A DNA stretch of 64,000 bases from Streptomyces sp. NBC_00249 (GTDB lineage Bacteria; Actinomycetota; Actinomycetes; Streptomycetales; Streptomycetaceae). The DNA lies in NCBI RefSeq assembly GCF_026342355.1, contig NZ_JAPEMV010000001.1:186001-250000 (forward strand), given 5' to 3'. Positions 1-8,460 of the stretch are shown here, one piece after another. The translations under genes and the position numbers were made by a program. Numbering within the stretch: the first letter of the stretch is position 1; each line of letters begins with the position of its first letter. Under the pieces are notes generated by a model. The model ran no database searches. It saw only the letters and a list, made by a program, of their open reading frames with translations, and had not been told where the DNA came from.

Positions 1-810
1 GAAGCCGACGCCCTCACCGCCGCCCAGATGCTGGGCATCACCCGGGAGATGCGCCACTTCGAGTCGGTGTTCCTGGCCCGGGATCCGGCGCGGCCGCGCA
101 CCTACCGGGCCCGGGTCTTCGACCTCGCCGGGGAACTGGACTTCGCGGGGCACCCCCTCATCGGCGCCGCGGGCGTGCTGCACGCCGGGCACGCCGCGCA
201 GGACGACCTGACCTGGACCCTGCGGCTGAGGGCCCGCACGGTGGAGGTGGCCACCCGCCGCACCGGACCACTGCGTTACGAGAGCACGCTGGACCAGGGG
301 CCCGCCGAGTTCCCCGGCGGCCCGTGCGACGCGGGCGCGGCGACCCCGGCGGAGATCGCCGCCTGGTTCGCCCTGGACGCCGACGACCTCGATCCGGACC
401 TGCCTCCGCTGACGGTGTCGACCGGCCTGCGCTACCTGGTGGTTCCCGTACGGGGGGACGCGCTGGCCCGTGCCCGCGTCGCCACCCCGCTGGACGGTCC
501 CCTGGGCCGCGTGGGGGCCGGGTACGCCTACCTCCTCGACGCCACCGCCATGGAGGGCAGGCACTGGACCAACGACGGCGCCCTGGAGGACACGGCCACC
601 GGCAGCGGCGCGGGCTGCGCCGCCGCGTACCTGCGCCGGTACGGCCGCATCGGCGACGGCGAGCCGGCGGTCCTGCGGCAGGGCCGCTTCACCGGCCGCA
701 CGGGTGAGATGAGCGTGACCGCGTACGGACACGGGGACCAGGTCCGCTCGGTGAAGGTCGGCGGCGGTGTCGCGATCGTCGCCGAGGGCGTCCTCGCCGC
801 ACTCCCCTAG
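1..810 (+). CDS. PhzF family isomerase, 5' end outside window
   Basis: The reading frame is open from the first base of the window, so the true start lies upstream and 269 C-terminal residues are visible. It carries the PhzF signature GELDFAGHP near the N-terminus, whose Glu is the general acid/base in PhzF isomerases. A GSGAGCAAAYL glycine-rich segment lies near the C-terminus of this two-lobed, diaminopimelate-epimerase-like fold. PhzF relatives isomerise or epimerise small metabolites. No phenazine genes lie nearby, so a phenazine role is not implied and the substrate is unknown. The stop is 13 nt from the convergent tautomerase gene. Confidence 0.85.
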   Translation, partial: EADALTAAQMLGITREMRHFESVFLARDPARPRTYRARVFDLAGELDFAGHPLIGAAGVLHAGHAAQDDLTWTLRLRARTVEVATRRTGPLRYESTLDQGPAEFPGGPCDAGAATPAEIAAWFALDADDLDPDLPPLTVSTGLRYLVVPVRGDALARARVATPLDGPLGRVGAGYAYLLDATAMEGRHWTNDGALEDTATGSGAGCAAAYLRRYGRIGDGEPAVLRQGRFTGRTGEMSVTAYGHGDQVRSVKVGGGVAIVAEGVLAALP

Positions 811-823
811 GCCTTGGCCGGGG

Positions 824-1033
824 TCAGCCCCGGGCGGCGCGCCGGCGGTACTCGGCCGTCGGCAGGCCGCCGACGCCCCAGTCCTCCAGGGCCACTTCGT
901 CGACGAGGACGAAGGTGGTCGCCGGGTCCTTGTCGAGGACCTTCACGAGCAGGTCGGTCACACCGGCGATGAGCTGCGCCTTCTGCTCTGCGGTGGCGCC
1001 TTCACGGGTGATCTTGATGTTGACGTACGGCAT
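824..1033 (-). CDS. 4-oxalocrotonate tautomerase family protein
   Basis: This 69-residue protein matches the usual length of 4-OT tautomerases (about 60-75). It begins Met-Pro, and the Pro exposed after Met removal is the catalytic base of the family. MPYVNIKITREG followed by a helix is the typical beta-alpha start. A strong AAGGAG ribosome binding site precedes the ATG. It lies 28 nt downstream of the SDR gene on the same strand, so the two are probably one operon acting on the same carbonyl/enol metabolite. The substrate cannot be told from sequence. Confidence 0.88.
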   Translation of the reverse strand: MPYVNIKITREGATAEQKAQLIAGVTDLLVKVLDKDPATTFVLVDEVALEDWGVGGLPTAEYRRRAARG

Positions 1034-1061
1034 GGCGGTTCTCCTTCTTCGGGTGGGGTGG

Positions 1062-1832
1062 TCAGATCCGGCGGCCGGTGACGTGGCCGCCGTCGACGAG
1101 CAGGGAGTGCCCGGTCACGAACTCGGCGCCCGCGAGGTAGAGCACGGCGTCGGAGATCTCGGCGACCTCGCCGACCCGGTCGAGCAGGGCCAGTCCGCCG
1201 AAGGAGTCCACGTCGGAGCCCGCGTGCAGCGGGGTGCGGATGATGCCGGGCGCGACGAGGTTGACGCGGATCCCGTCGACGGCGAGTTCGGCGGCCAGGC
1301 TCCGCGTCAGCGCGTGCACGCCGGCCTTGCTGACCACCGGTGCGGACGCCGGGAACCCGGCCAGCGCGTGGTCCACCAGGACGGTGCCGATGTTGACGAT
1401 GCTGCCGCCCCGGCCCTGGTCGCGCAGGGCCCGGACGACGGCCTGGGTGGTGAGGTAGGTGCCCTTGAGGTTGCCGGTCAGGAAGCCGTCGAGTTCGTCC
1501 TCGGTGACCTCGGTGAAGGGCTTGGGTGCGAAGGTGCCCGCGTTGTTGACCAGGACGTCGATGCGTCCGAAGCGCTCCAGGGCCGTACGGACGAGGGCCT
1601 CGCCGGTCTCCGGCGCGGCGATGCTGCCCACGGTCCAGGCGGTGCGCTCCGGGTGGCCGAGGCCGGCGGCGGCCTTGGCGAGCCGGTCGGCGTCGCGGCC
1701 GTTCAGGACGACGTTCGCACCGCTCGCCAGGAAGGCGCGGGCGATGTCCAGGCCGATCCCGCTGGAGGAACCGGTGACGAGGGCGGTGACGGGGGCGGCG
1801 GCCGCGGTGGCGGCGGTGCGGGTGTCGCTCAT
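1062..1832 (-). CDS. SDR family oxidoreductase lacking the usual catalytic Tyr
   Basis: This 256-residue protein has a Rossmann fold: the cofactor motif TGSSSGIG is near residue 20 and NNAG near residue 95. The canonical Y-x-x-x-K is not intact. The segment reads SAPVVSKAGVHAL, with Pro at the Tyr position while Lys is kept, and the catalytic Ser region reads NIGT. I believe a Streptomyces subfamily shares this form, but whether it catalyses a redox step is uncertain. The ATG at 1832 follows a GAAAGG site; the open frame runs further upstream, but that part overlaps the divergent LysR promoter. It shares a promoter region with the LysR gene and an operon with the tautomerase. Confidence 0.85.
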   Translation of the reverse strand: MSDTRTAATAAAAPVTALVTGSSSGIGLDIARAFLASGANVVLNGRDADRLAKAAAGLGHPERTAWTVGSIAAPETGEALVRTALERFGRIDVLVNNAGTFAPKPFTEVTEDELDGFLTGNLKGTYLTTQAVVRALRDQGRGGSIVNIGTVLVDHALAGFPASAPVVSKAGVHALTRSLAAELAVDGIRVNLVAPGIIRTPLHAGSDVDSFGGLALLDRVGEVAEISDAVLYLAGAEFVTGHSLLVDGGHVTGRRI

Positions 1833-1933
1833 GGGGTGGGTGCCTTTCGTGGGCGGCCGGTGCGTCCGGCCTGCTGACACCTGAAAGCTATGAGCCCTCA
1901 ACCGATAACACCACGACGGAAATTGGAGCGTGT

Positions 1934-1939
1934 GATAAT
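1934..1939 (+). promoter_or_regulatory. Extended -10 element (GATAAT) for LysR gene at 1948
   Basis: TGTGATAAT is an extended -10 sequence ending 8 nt before the ATG at 1948, with no Shine-Dalgarno between them, so the transcript is probably leaderless or nearly so. No good -35 is visible, as often with extended -10 promoters. The 115-nt divergent intergenic region should also hold the LysR operator, but no clean dyad is obvious. Confidence 0.5.
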
Positions 1940-1947
1940 CCACGGTT

Positions 1948-2889
1948 ATGGATGTGGATCTGCGTGACCTGGAGCTGCTGAATGCCACCGCCGAGGCGGG
2001 TTCGCTGACCGCCGCCGCCGAGCGGCTCTACGTCAGCCAGCCGGCCCTCAGCCAGCGGCTGACCCGTCTGGAGGCCCGCCTCGGCATGCCCCTCTTCGAC
2101 CGCAAGGGCCGCCGCCTGGTCCCCAACCCGGCGGGCCGCCGGCTGCTGGTCGCCGCCCGCCACGTCCTCGGCGAACTGGAGTCGGCCTCCCGCGACCTGC
2201 GGGAGCTGCGCGACGGGCGCGACCGGCGCGTGCGGTTCACCGCGCAGTGCAGCACCACGTACCCGTGGCTGCCGCCGGTCCTGCGGGCCTTCCGCGCACG
2301 CGAGCCGGAGATCGACGTGCGCATCGAGGCCGTCGCCGACGACGCGCCGGTCCCGGCGCTGCTCGCCGACCTCGTCGACGTGGCTCTGGTCACCAAGCCG
2401 GACCTGCAGATGGACCGGGTGTCGCTGACCAGGCTGTTCGACGACGAGATGGTGGCGGTGGTGCCCGAAGGACACCCCTGGGCCTCCCGTACGCACCTGA
2501 CCGCCCGTGACTTCGACGGTGCGGACCTGGTCCTCTACGACTTCTACGACCAGAAGCGCATCCCGTCGATGCCGCTGCCGCTCCCCGCCGGGGCCCGGCC
2601 CGGCCGGATCACCACCATGCCGGTGGTGACCGACCTGGTGGTCGAGATGGTGGCGGGCGGGCAGGGGGTGACGGTGCTGCCCAACTGGGTGGCCGCGCCG
2701 TACGCCGCCTCGCACGGCCTCGCCCTGGTCCGGATCGGCGCGACGCCGCTGACCCGTACCTGGTTCTGCGCCACCCGCACCGGGCCCCGGCCGCCCCACG
2801 TGGAGGCGTTCGTCGAGGAGCTCGTCACCTGCCTGACCACGGCGCCCGGCGGCGCCCCCGCCGCCGGACCGCCGCTCCCTACCGCCTAG
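1948..2889 (+). CDS. LysR family transcriptional regulator
   Basis: This 313-residue protein has an N-terminal winged HTH (residues about 1-60, with AAERLYVSQPALSQRLTRLE as the recognition region) and a substrate-binding-protein-like effector domain (about 90-300). It is transcribed divergently from the SDR/tautomerase operon, the classic arrangement for a LysR activator of its neighbour, so that operon is its likely target. The ATG directly follows a -10 element without a ribosome binding site. The inducer is unknown. Confidence 0.92.
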   Translation: MDVDLRDLELLNATAEAGSLTAAAERLYVSQPALSQRLTRLEARLGMPLFDRKGRRLVPNPAGRRLLVAARHVLGELESASRDLRELRDGRDRRVRFTAQCSTTYPWLPPVLRAFRAREPEIDVRIEAVADDAPVPALLADLVDVALVTKPDLQMDRVSLTRLFDDEMVAVVPEGHPWASRTHLTARDFDGADLVLYDFYDQKRIPSMPLPLPAGARPGRITTMPVVTDLVVEMVAGGQGVTVLPNWVAAPYAASHGLALVRIGATPLTRTWFCATRTGPRPPHVEAFVEELVTCLTTAPGGAPAAGPPLPTA

Positions 2890-2892
2890 CCG

Positions 2893-3576
2893 TCAGGAGG
2901 GCTTGGTCGCGGAGAAGGCGGTGACGGTCACCTTGTTGTCGCACTCCGCGAAGATGCCGTCGTCCATGGCGATCTGGTGGGCGCCCGCGCCGGGAACGCC
3001 GAGGACGACGGTGGGGAAGGTGACGGGCGTGGCGCCGGACACGCAGTATCCGTCGGCCTCTCCCTGGACGTTGACGAAGGTGAGCTTCGTCCAGGCGCGG
3101 CCGCCCGCGGCCAGGGACACCGTGGTGGCCGATCCGCTGTGGGTGGTGGCCAGCGGAACGTTCTTGCCCGGCGAGCCGTTGCCCGCTCCGGCGACCGTGG
3201 GGAAGCCCTGGAGCGTGCAGGCGTGCTTCGAGGTGTTGGTGACCGAGATGACGGCGGCTCCCGTCCCCGTACCGGGCGGCCGGACGTCGGCCTGGTGGGC
3301 GTCGGAGACCTTGACCTGGTCGGTCGTACAGGCCTTCGTCCCGCCGCCGGGGGCCGGCGACGAGGGAGCGGGTACCGGAGCGGTGGTGGCGGGGGCGGTG
3401 GGCTTGGCCGCGCCGCTCGGGGTCGGCTTCGCCGGCTCCGAGGCCGCGGGCGGCGCGGGCGGCTGGGCGGCGGCCCCGTCGTCGCCGGTCGGCGTGCAGC
3501 CCGCCGTCAGCGCCGCGACCGTCAAGGCCGCCGCCAGCGCCAGGGCGGTCCGGCCTACGCCTGCTGTGTACTGCAT
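2893..3576 (-). CDS. DUF4232-type secreted lipoprotein
   Basis: This 227-residue predicted lipoprotein has a hydrophobic signal peptide ending in the lipobox LTAGC (Cys about residue 27). A low-complexity Pro/Ala/Thr linker (about 30-85) leads into a C-terminal beta domain with two disulfide-type Cys pairs, typical of the DUF4232 proteins abundant in Streptomyces. The start at 3576 is chosen because a GGGAG site precedes it and the signal peptide begins there; the upstream in-frame extension is not signal-like. Function unknown. It converges with the LysR gene, whose stop is 3 nt away. Confidence 0.85.
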   Translation of the reverse strand: MQYTAGVGRTALALAAALTVAALTAGCTPTGDDGAAAQPPAPPAASEPAKPTPSGAAKPTAPATTAPVPAPSSPAPGGGTKACTTDQVKVSDAHQADVRPPGTGTGAAVISVTNTSKHACTLQGFPTVAGAGNGSPGKNVPLATTHSGSATTVSLAAGGRAWTKLTFVNVQGEADGYCVSGATPVTFPTVVLGVPGAGAHQIAMDDGIFAECDNKVTVTAFSATKPS

Positions 3577-3592
3577 GAGGACTCCCCGAGGT

Positions 3593-4927
3593 TCACGACC
3601 GGTCACGCGCCGGCACTCGCGCAGGGACACGCCCCCGTACCCCGGCCGGTTCTCCCGGGCACGGGTCTGTGGCCGTTCCGTCACGCGACCATGACGAACC
3701 TACGGGGCACGGGGCCCCCGGAGCCGCTGCCGCGCGGTGGAGCAGCGGGGTGGCCAACAGCAGCGCGCCCGCGACGGCGATCGTGGTGCGCGGGCCGGTG
3801 ACGGTGGCCAGGGCGCCCCCCAGGGCGGTCAGCCCGGCGATCGCGCCGGTGCCGGTGACCTTCCAGGCGACCAGGACCCGCCCGAGCCGCTCGGCCGGCA
3901 CCCGCTGGAGGCGCTCCGTCGCGAACAGCGGGTTGAACACGCCCATGCAGGTGATCAGGCCCAGTTCGACGGCGACGACCAGGGCCACCCCGGCGTTGCC
4001 GGGCACGACGAGGACCAGGCCGACGGGCCACACCACGCGCAGCGTCCCGGAGACCGCCAGGACGCGGCGGCGCCCGTAGCGGGCTTCCAGGCGCCGGGCG
4101 GCCCGGGCGCCGGCGAACCCGCCGATGCAGGGCAGGCCGAACGCGAGCCCGTACTGCCAGGCCGCCCAGCCCAGGCCGTCGAGCAGCAGGACGGCCAGCA
4201 GCGGTTCGGTGGCCATGATCAGCGCGTTGACGGCCACGGTGTTCCAGAACAGCGGGCGCAGGTTCCGGTCGTCGTGGATGAACCTCCAGCCCTCGAGGAC
4301 GTCCGCGGCGCGCAGCCTTCCGGCTGCGGCCCTCCCGTGCCCGGGCTCGGCCTCCCGCCGGCGGATCGCGCCGATCCCCAGCGCGGACAGCAGGAACCCG
4401 GTGGCGTTGGCCATCACGGTGACCGTGGGTCCGAGCAGGGTGATCGCCGCTCCGCCCGCGGTCGGGCCGAAGGCCGTGGCGGTCCAGGTGGTGGACTCGA
4501 AGCGGCCGTTGGCCACGAGCAGCTGGTCCGGGCGCACGAGCTGCTTGAGGTAGGCGCCGCCGGCCGCGGTGAACGCGATGTTCGCCGCCGTGCCGATCAC
4601 GGAGACGGCCAGCAGCTGGGTCCAGGTCAGCCGGCCCGTGAAACAGGCGGCCGAGACCGTCAGCAGGGCGGCGCAGCGCACCAGGTCGGCGCCGATCATG
4701 ACGGGCTTCTTCCGCCGGGCCTCGACCCACGGGCCGAGCGGGAACGCGAGGAGCGCGCCGGCCGCCAGGCCGGCGGCGGCCAGCGCCGACACCGCGGCCG
4801 GGCCGGCGTGGAGCACCTGGATCGCGATCAGGGGGAACGCCCCGAACCCGAGCCAGGTGCCGACCGTGGACGCGGCGTACGCCGACCACAGCCATCCGAA
4901 CGGGCGTCCGAGCTTGTGCCGTGCCAT
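3593..4927 (-). CDS. MFS transporter
   Basis: This 444-residue integral membrane protein has about 12 hydrophobic segments and the MFS loop motif WVEARRKKPVMIGADL after helix 2. The architecture resembles the enterobactin-exporter-like MFS group common in actinomycetes. The ATG at 4927 is preceded by GGAAGGT at ideal spacing, whereas the longer open frame to 5647 antisense-overlaps the LysR gene. The charged C-terminal tail (Arg/Pro-rich, from about residue 405) is cytoplasmic. It is divergent from a LysR gene that probably controls it. Substrate unknown; export of a small molecule is likely. Confidence 0.88.
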   Translation of the reverse strand: MARHKLGRPFGWLWSAYAASTVGTWLGFGAFPLIAIQVLHAGPAAVSALAAAGLAAGALLAFPLGPWVEARRKKPVMIGADLVRCAALLTVSAACFTGRLTWTQLLAVSVIGTAANIAFTAAGGAYLKQLVRPDQLLVANGRFESTTWTATAFGPTAGGAAITLLGPTVTVMANATGFLLSALGIGAIRRREAEPGHGRAAAGRLRAADVLEGWRFIHDDRNLRPLFWNTVAVNALIMATEPLLAVLLLDGLGWAAWQYGLAFGLPCIGGFAGARAARRLEARYGRRRVLAVSGTLRVVWPVGLVLVVPGNAGVALVVAVELGLITCMGVFNPLFATERLQRVPAERLGRVLVAWKVTGTGAIAGLTALGGALATVTGPRTTIAVAGALLLATPLLHRAAAAPGAPCPVGSSWSRDGTATDPCPGEPAGVRGRVPARVPARDRS

Positions 4928-5015
4928 GCGGGACCTTCCGTCACGACCCATCGTTGACGGCGAGGATTGGAACAGGAGGACGGGGCCGTGATCCAACAAC
5001 ACGGCATCGGCGAGC

Positions 5016-5032
5016 CACAACCGCTGGTTGTG
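5016..5032. promoter_or_regulatory. Perfect 7-bp inverted repeat, candidate LysR operator
   Basis: CACAACC-GCT-GGTTGTG is a perfect dyad in the 124-nt region between the MFS start (4927) and the LysR start (5052). Its position just upstream of the LysR -10 element (TAGGGT, 5039-5044) fits an autoregulatory site shared by both divergent genes. Confidence 0.5.
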
Positions 5033-5051
5033 CGGGCGTAGGGTTCGGGGC

Positions 5052-5987
5052 GTGGACATCGAAGCCGTGCGCACCTTCGTCGCCGTCGCGGACTCCGGGC
5101 GGTTCCAGGAGGCCGCCGTGGAGCTGCGGGTCACCCAGCAGGCCGTCTCCAAGCGCGTGGCGAGCCTGGAGCGCGCGCTCGGGGTGACCCTGTTCGTGCG
5201 CACCGCCCGCGGCGCGCGCCTCACCCCGGACGGGCAGGCGTTCCTCCCGCACGCCCAGGAGGTCCTGCGGACCGTGGAACGGGCGGCGGCCTCGGTCCGG
5301 CCCGGTGAGCGGGTGCTCCGCGTGGACGTCCTCGGCCGGCGCAGCGCCCCGGCCCTGGCCCTGCGGGGCTTCCACCGGTCCCGGCCGGGCACGGACCTGG
5401 ACGTGGTCACGCTCACGCACGCGAACGTGACCACCGCGATCGGGGCCGTGCTGTCGGGCGAGGTCGACGCGACCTTCCGAGCCGTCCCCGCGGGCGAGCT
5501 GCCCGAGGGGATCAGCGCCGAACGCGTCCTGGACGACCCGCTCCAGCTCGTCGTCGGACCGGACCACCCGCTCGCCGCCGCCGCGTCCTTGACCCCGGCC
5601 GAACTGACCGGGCACCGGATCTGGATCCCGGGCATCCGGCCGGGCACCGAGTGGGGTGCCTACTACGACGAGCTCACCGAAGCCTTCGACCTGCGCATCG
5701 ACGCGATCGGCCCCGACTTCGGGCCGGAGGCGCTGATGGACTCCCTCGCCGGCTCCGCCGCGCTCGCCACCCTCGTCGGGAGCCGAGACAGCTACGTGTG
5801 GCCCGCGGCGCACCGCCTGCGGCGCATCCCGGTCGAGGGGCCCACACCGGTCTACCCGTACTCGTTCCTGTACCGGACGGCCGACCGGCACCCGGTCCTC
5901 GCGGCGCTGCGCGGGCACCTGGTCCGGGCGCGGCCGGCACCGCCGGCCGACGCCTGGACACCGAGCTGGGGCCCGGCGCGTGCCTGA
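5052..5987 (+). CDS. LysR family transcriptional regulator
   Basis: This 311-residue LysR protein has an HTH at residues about 1-60 (RFQEAAVELRVTQQAVSKRV) and an effector-binding domain after residue 90. The GTG at 5052 is preferred over the ATG at 5028: it sits 7 nt after a TAGGGT -10 element, and VDIEAVRTFVAVAD is the standard LysR beginning, so the message is probably leaderless. It is divergent from the MFS gene with a palindrome between them, so it probably regulates that exporter. Confidence 0.9.
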   Translation: MDIEAVRTFVAVADSGRFQEAAVELRVTQQAVSKRVASLERALGVTLFVRTARGARLTPDGQAFLPHAQEVLRTVERAAASVRPGERVLRVDVLGRRSAPALALRGFHRSRPGTDLDVVTLTHANVTTAIGAVLSGEVDATFRAVPAGELPEGISAERVLDDPLQLVVGPDHPLAAAASLTPAELTGHRIWIPGIRPGTEWGAYYDELTEAFDLRIDAIGPDFGPEALMDSLAGSAALATLVGSRDSYVWPAAHRLRRIPVEGPTPVYPYSFLYRTADRHPVLAALRGHLVRARPAPPADAWTPSWGPARA

Positions 5988-5998
5988 GGCCTAGGCCG

Positions 5999-7159
5999 TC
6001 AGATCCTCCAGAGCTGGTCGCCGTACTGCGCGTCGCAGTCGGCCTGGCGCACGAGCGCGCCGTTGTCGGGGGTCTGCCAGGGGACGTACATGCAGCGGTC
6101 GTGGTGCACGTTGCGGATCTGGTACTGGCCGCCGCCCACCGGGGTGATCTTCCAGACCTGGTCGGCGTACCGCGGGTCGCAGTCGACCTGGAGGACGGGC
6201 GCGTCGTAGTCGGGGGTCTGCCAAGGCACGTACAGGCAGCGGCCGCTCACCCCGTTGCGGATCTGGTAGTCGCCCGCGCCGTTCACCGGGGTGATCTTCC
6301 AGATCTGGTCGGCGTACTGCGGGAGGCAGTCGTGCTGGGTGGCCGGGGCGTCGTTGTCCGGGGTGCGCCAGGAGATCAGCACGCACTTTCCGTGGTGCAC
6401 GTTCTTGAGGGAGGCCGTGGTGAACCGGACCTGGCGCAGCCAGTCGCCGAGGTCGTCGACCCGGGCGGAGACGGCTCCCGTACGCGTTTCACCTGCCGGC
6501 GCTCCGAGGCAGCCGCCCTGCCAGGAACGCGAGTTGACGGCTACGAGCTCGTTCGCGGCGTTGAGGAGCGGGCCGCCGGTGTCGCCCTTGCACAGGACGT
6601 CGGAGCCCTTGCCGGTGATCGTGAGCGTGGTGGGCCCGGTGGCGTTCAGGGAGAACGCGCCGGTGTGGAGGGTGTCCGGGACCCAGACCGTCTTCGTACG
6701 GCCGAACCCGGCGGCGGTGAGGGCGGCGCCGGTGTTCGGGACGGCGGCGGCGAGGGTGGCGGGCGTGAGGGTGGTGGCAGGTGCGGCGAGGCGCGCGAGG
6801 ACCACGTCGCGGTCGGTACGGGGGACGATCTCGGTGATTTCGGAGGCCGTCCCGTCGCTCAGGCCCGCCACGGCCCTCAGCGCCGGCCTGCCCGGCTGGA
6901 CGGGGCCGCCCGCGGTCGCGGCGAAGCAGCTCGCGGCGGTCAGGACCCAGTAGTGGTCGACGAGCGTTCCCGTGCAGGCACGGCCGTTCACCTCCTCGCC
7001 GAGGCCGATCCGGACCGCGGAGGGGTGGCTGCCGGCCGGGACCCCGGGGCCCTCCACGGCGCCGGAGGGAGTCGCCGGGACCAGGCCGGCGGCGAGCATC
7101 GTGGCAGTGGCGGCGAGGAGGCCGCCGATCCGCGCGGCACGCGGGCGGGGTGCGAACAT
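5999..7159 (-). CDS. Secreted trypsin-fold protein with ricin-B lectin tail, probable pseudoprotease
   Basis: This 386-residue protein has a signal peptide (1-35), an S1 trypsin-like domain (about 45-245) and a C-terminal beta-trefoil (about 250-386). The trefoil is built from three repeats of the type CxYVPWQTPD-x-DAP ending in YADQxWKI, each like a ricin-B QxW unit. The catalytic triad is altered: the His position reads LTAASCF (Ser77), Asp118 is kept in RDVVLARL, and the nucleophile position reads CKGDTGGPL (Thr194). Proteolysis is therefore unlikely unless a Thr nucleophile is used. I recall other Streptomyces proteins with the same substitutions, so the change looks lineage-conserved rather than decay. 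GAAGGA precedes the ATG. The lectin part probably binds polysaccharide outside the cell. Confidence 0.85.
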   Translation of the reverse strand: MFAPRPRAARIGGLLAATATMLAAGLVPATPSGAVEGPGVPAGSHPSAVRIGLGEEVNGRACTGTLVDHYWVLTAASCFAATAGGPVQPGRPALRAVAGLSDGTASEITEIVPRTDRDVVLARLAAPATTLTPATLAAAVPNTGAALTAAGFGRTKTVWVPDTLHTGAFSLNATGPTTLTITGKGSDVLCKGDTGGPLLNAANELVAVNSRSWQGGCLGAPAGETRTGAVSARVDDLGDWLRQVRFTTASLKNVHHGKCVLISWRTPDNDAPATQHDCLPQYADQIWKITPVNGAGDYQIRNGVSGRCLYVPWQTPDYDAPVLQVDCDPRYADQVWKITPVGGGQYQIRNVHHDRCMYVPWQTPDNGALVRQADCDAQYGDQLWRI

Positions 7160-7358
7160 CGCTGCTTCCTTCGAAGGAGGGGACGTCCAGAGGCGGCCGC
7201 GGTTCCCGGCACGCCGAAGCGGAGGACCCGCGACTCCTGGAGATCCCCCCGCTCCCGCGCAGACTCAAGCAGACGCCCGGCGCCCCCCTCAAGGCCCGGA
7301 GGCAGATATGACGGATTATCAACCAAGGCTGAATCCGGGGCAGTTGGGCGAGGTGCAG

Positions 7359-8363
7359 CTATTTCTGCAGGGCCCGTACCGCCTGCTGTTCCAGGTCGAG
7401 GCAGCGGTCCACGTGGTCCGCGCAGGCGTCGAAGAGCGCCCGCCGCTCCTCCGTGCCCGCGTCCGGGGCGGTGTCCCGGGCGAGCGTGGCCAGGGCCGAC
7501 CAGTGGCGGGCTGACTCCCTGAAGAGTCCGGCGGCCTCGGGGCGGCCGACGAGGTCGAGGAAGTCGGCGTACAGCGGCCGGGTGGCGCCCGGAGCGGTCC
7601 ACTCCTCCTCCAGGCAGGAGTACAGCCGCCCGGTACCGGCGCGCAGGGCCTCGGGCGAGCCGCCGAACCGGCGTTCCCAGCCCGCCTGGGTGGTGCTGTC
7701 GCGCAGCTGCGCGGCGAACTTCTCCATGCCGGTGAAGCCGAAGTTCACGTCGAACTGGTTCCCCAGCACCGGCCCGGTGAGGTGGGTGACGGTGGAGGCG
7801 ACGGCCCCTTCCACATCCGGCTCGCCCTCCGCCGGCCCGGTGGGCACGATCAGCTGGTGGCGGCCCTTGCGGTGCGCGGTCCAGGCGGCCCCGAACTCCT
7901 CGCGGTCGATCCGGTACGGGGTGTCGGCGCCGTCCTCGATCAGCAGCTCGTCGCCGTCGTACCCGGCGATGACGACGGTGTACGGGTCGGCGCCGGTCAT
8001 CTCGGCGTCCGGATCGGCCTCGTGCCAGGGCAGGGAGGACCGGTCGACGACGCAGAAGGCGGGCTGGCCCTCGTCGAGCGCGGCACGGACCCGGCCCCAG
8101 CGGGGCTTCATCGCGCGCGTGGCGTCGTACGGGACACCCAGGCGGCCGAGCGCGACCTGCACCCAGGGCTCGGGGTGGGACTGGGCCACGATCGTGGCGA
8201 TGGGCAGCCGGCCCTCGTACTCGAAGACGAAGTACATGAAGCCGATCCCGCCGGCCAGTCCGGCGACGAGCTCCTCGTCGTGGACGCTGCCCAGGGCATG
8301 CCTGATCAGGGAGGCCTCGCGGTGGCGTCCGGTACCGAAGTCTTCGTACACGAGCACAGTCAT
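7359..8363 (-). CDS. BtrH N-terminal domain / DUF4872 protein
   Basis: This 334-residue cytoplasmic protein has no signal or membrane segment. The N-terminal half resembles BtrH-N, the papain-like acyltransferase-type domain first seen in butirosin biosynthesis. The usual early Cys is not obvious: the N-terminus reads TGRHREASLIRHAL, and the only Cys in the first 130 residues is in PAFCVVDRSSLPWH. The helical C-terminal half matches the associated DUF4872 type. Such proteins are found both in natural-product clusters and alone; none of the butirosin partners is nearby. Function uncertain. Confidence 0.65.
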   Translation of the reverse strand: MTVLVYEDFGTGRHREASLIRHALGSVHDEELVAGLAGGIGFMYFVFEYEGRLPIATIVAQSHPEPWVQVALGRLGVPYDATRAMKPRWGRVRAALDEGQPAFCVVDRSSLPWHEADPDAEMTGADPYTVVIAGYDGDELLIEDGADTPYRIDREEFGAAWTAHRKGRHQLIVPTGPAEGEPDVEGAVASTVTHLTGPVLGNQFDVNFGFTGMEKFAAQLRDSTTQAGWERRFGGSPEALRAGTGRLYSCLEEEWTAPGATRPLYADFLDLVGRPEAAGLFRESARHWSALATLARDTAPDAGTEERRALFDACADHVDRCLDLEQQAVRALQK

Positions 8364-8421
8364 GCGGCCAGCCTAACCGCGGAAACCGCGGGAGCCGCGC
8401 GGCGGCGTCCGCGCACGGCGA

Positions 8422-8455
8422 AAGGCCCCGGCCTCCAGAAGGAGGCCGGGGCCTT
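8422..8455 (-). terminator. Intrinsic terminator after tRNA-Gly copy 1
   Basis: A perfect 15-bp stem (8422-8436 with 8441-8455) has a 4-nt loop and is followed on the minus strand by TTT. It lies 6 nt downstream of the tRNA 3' end and terminates that transcript. Confidence 0.8.
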
Positions 8456-8460
8456 GATCG

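Noticed and set aside
1..810. The PhzF-like gene as part of a phenazine cluster.
   Set aside because: No other phz genes are seen downstream, and PhzF-like isomerases are widespread outside phenazine pathways.
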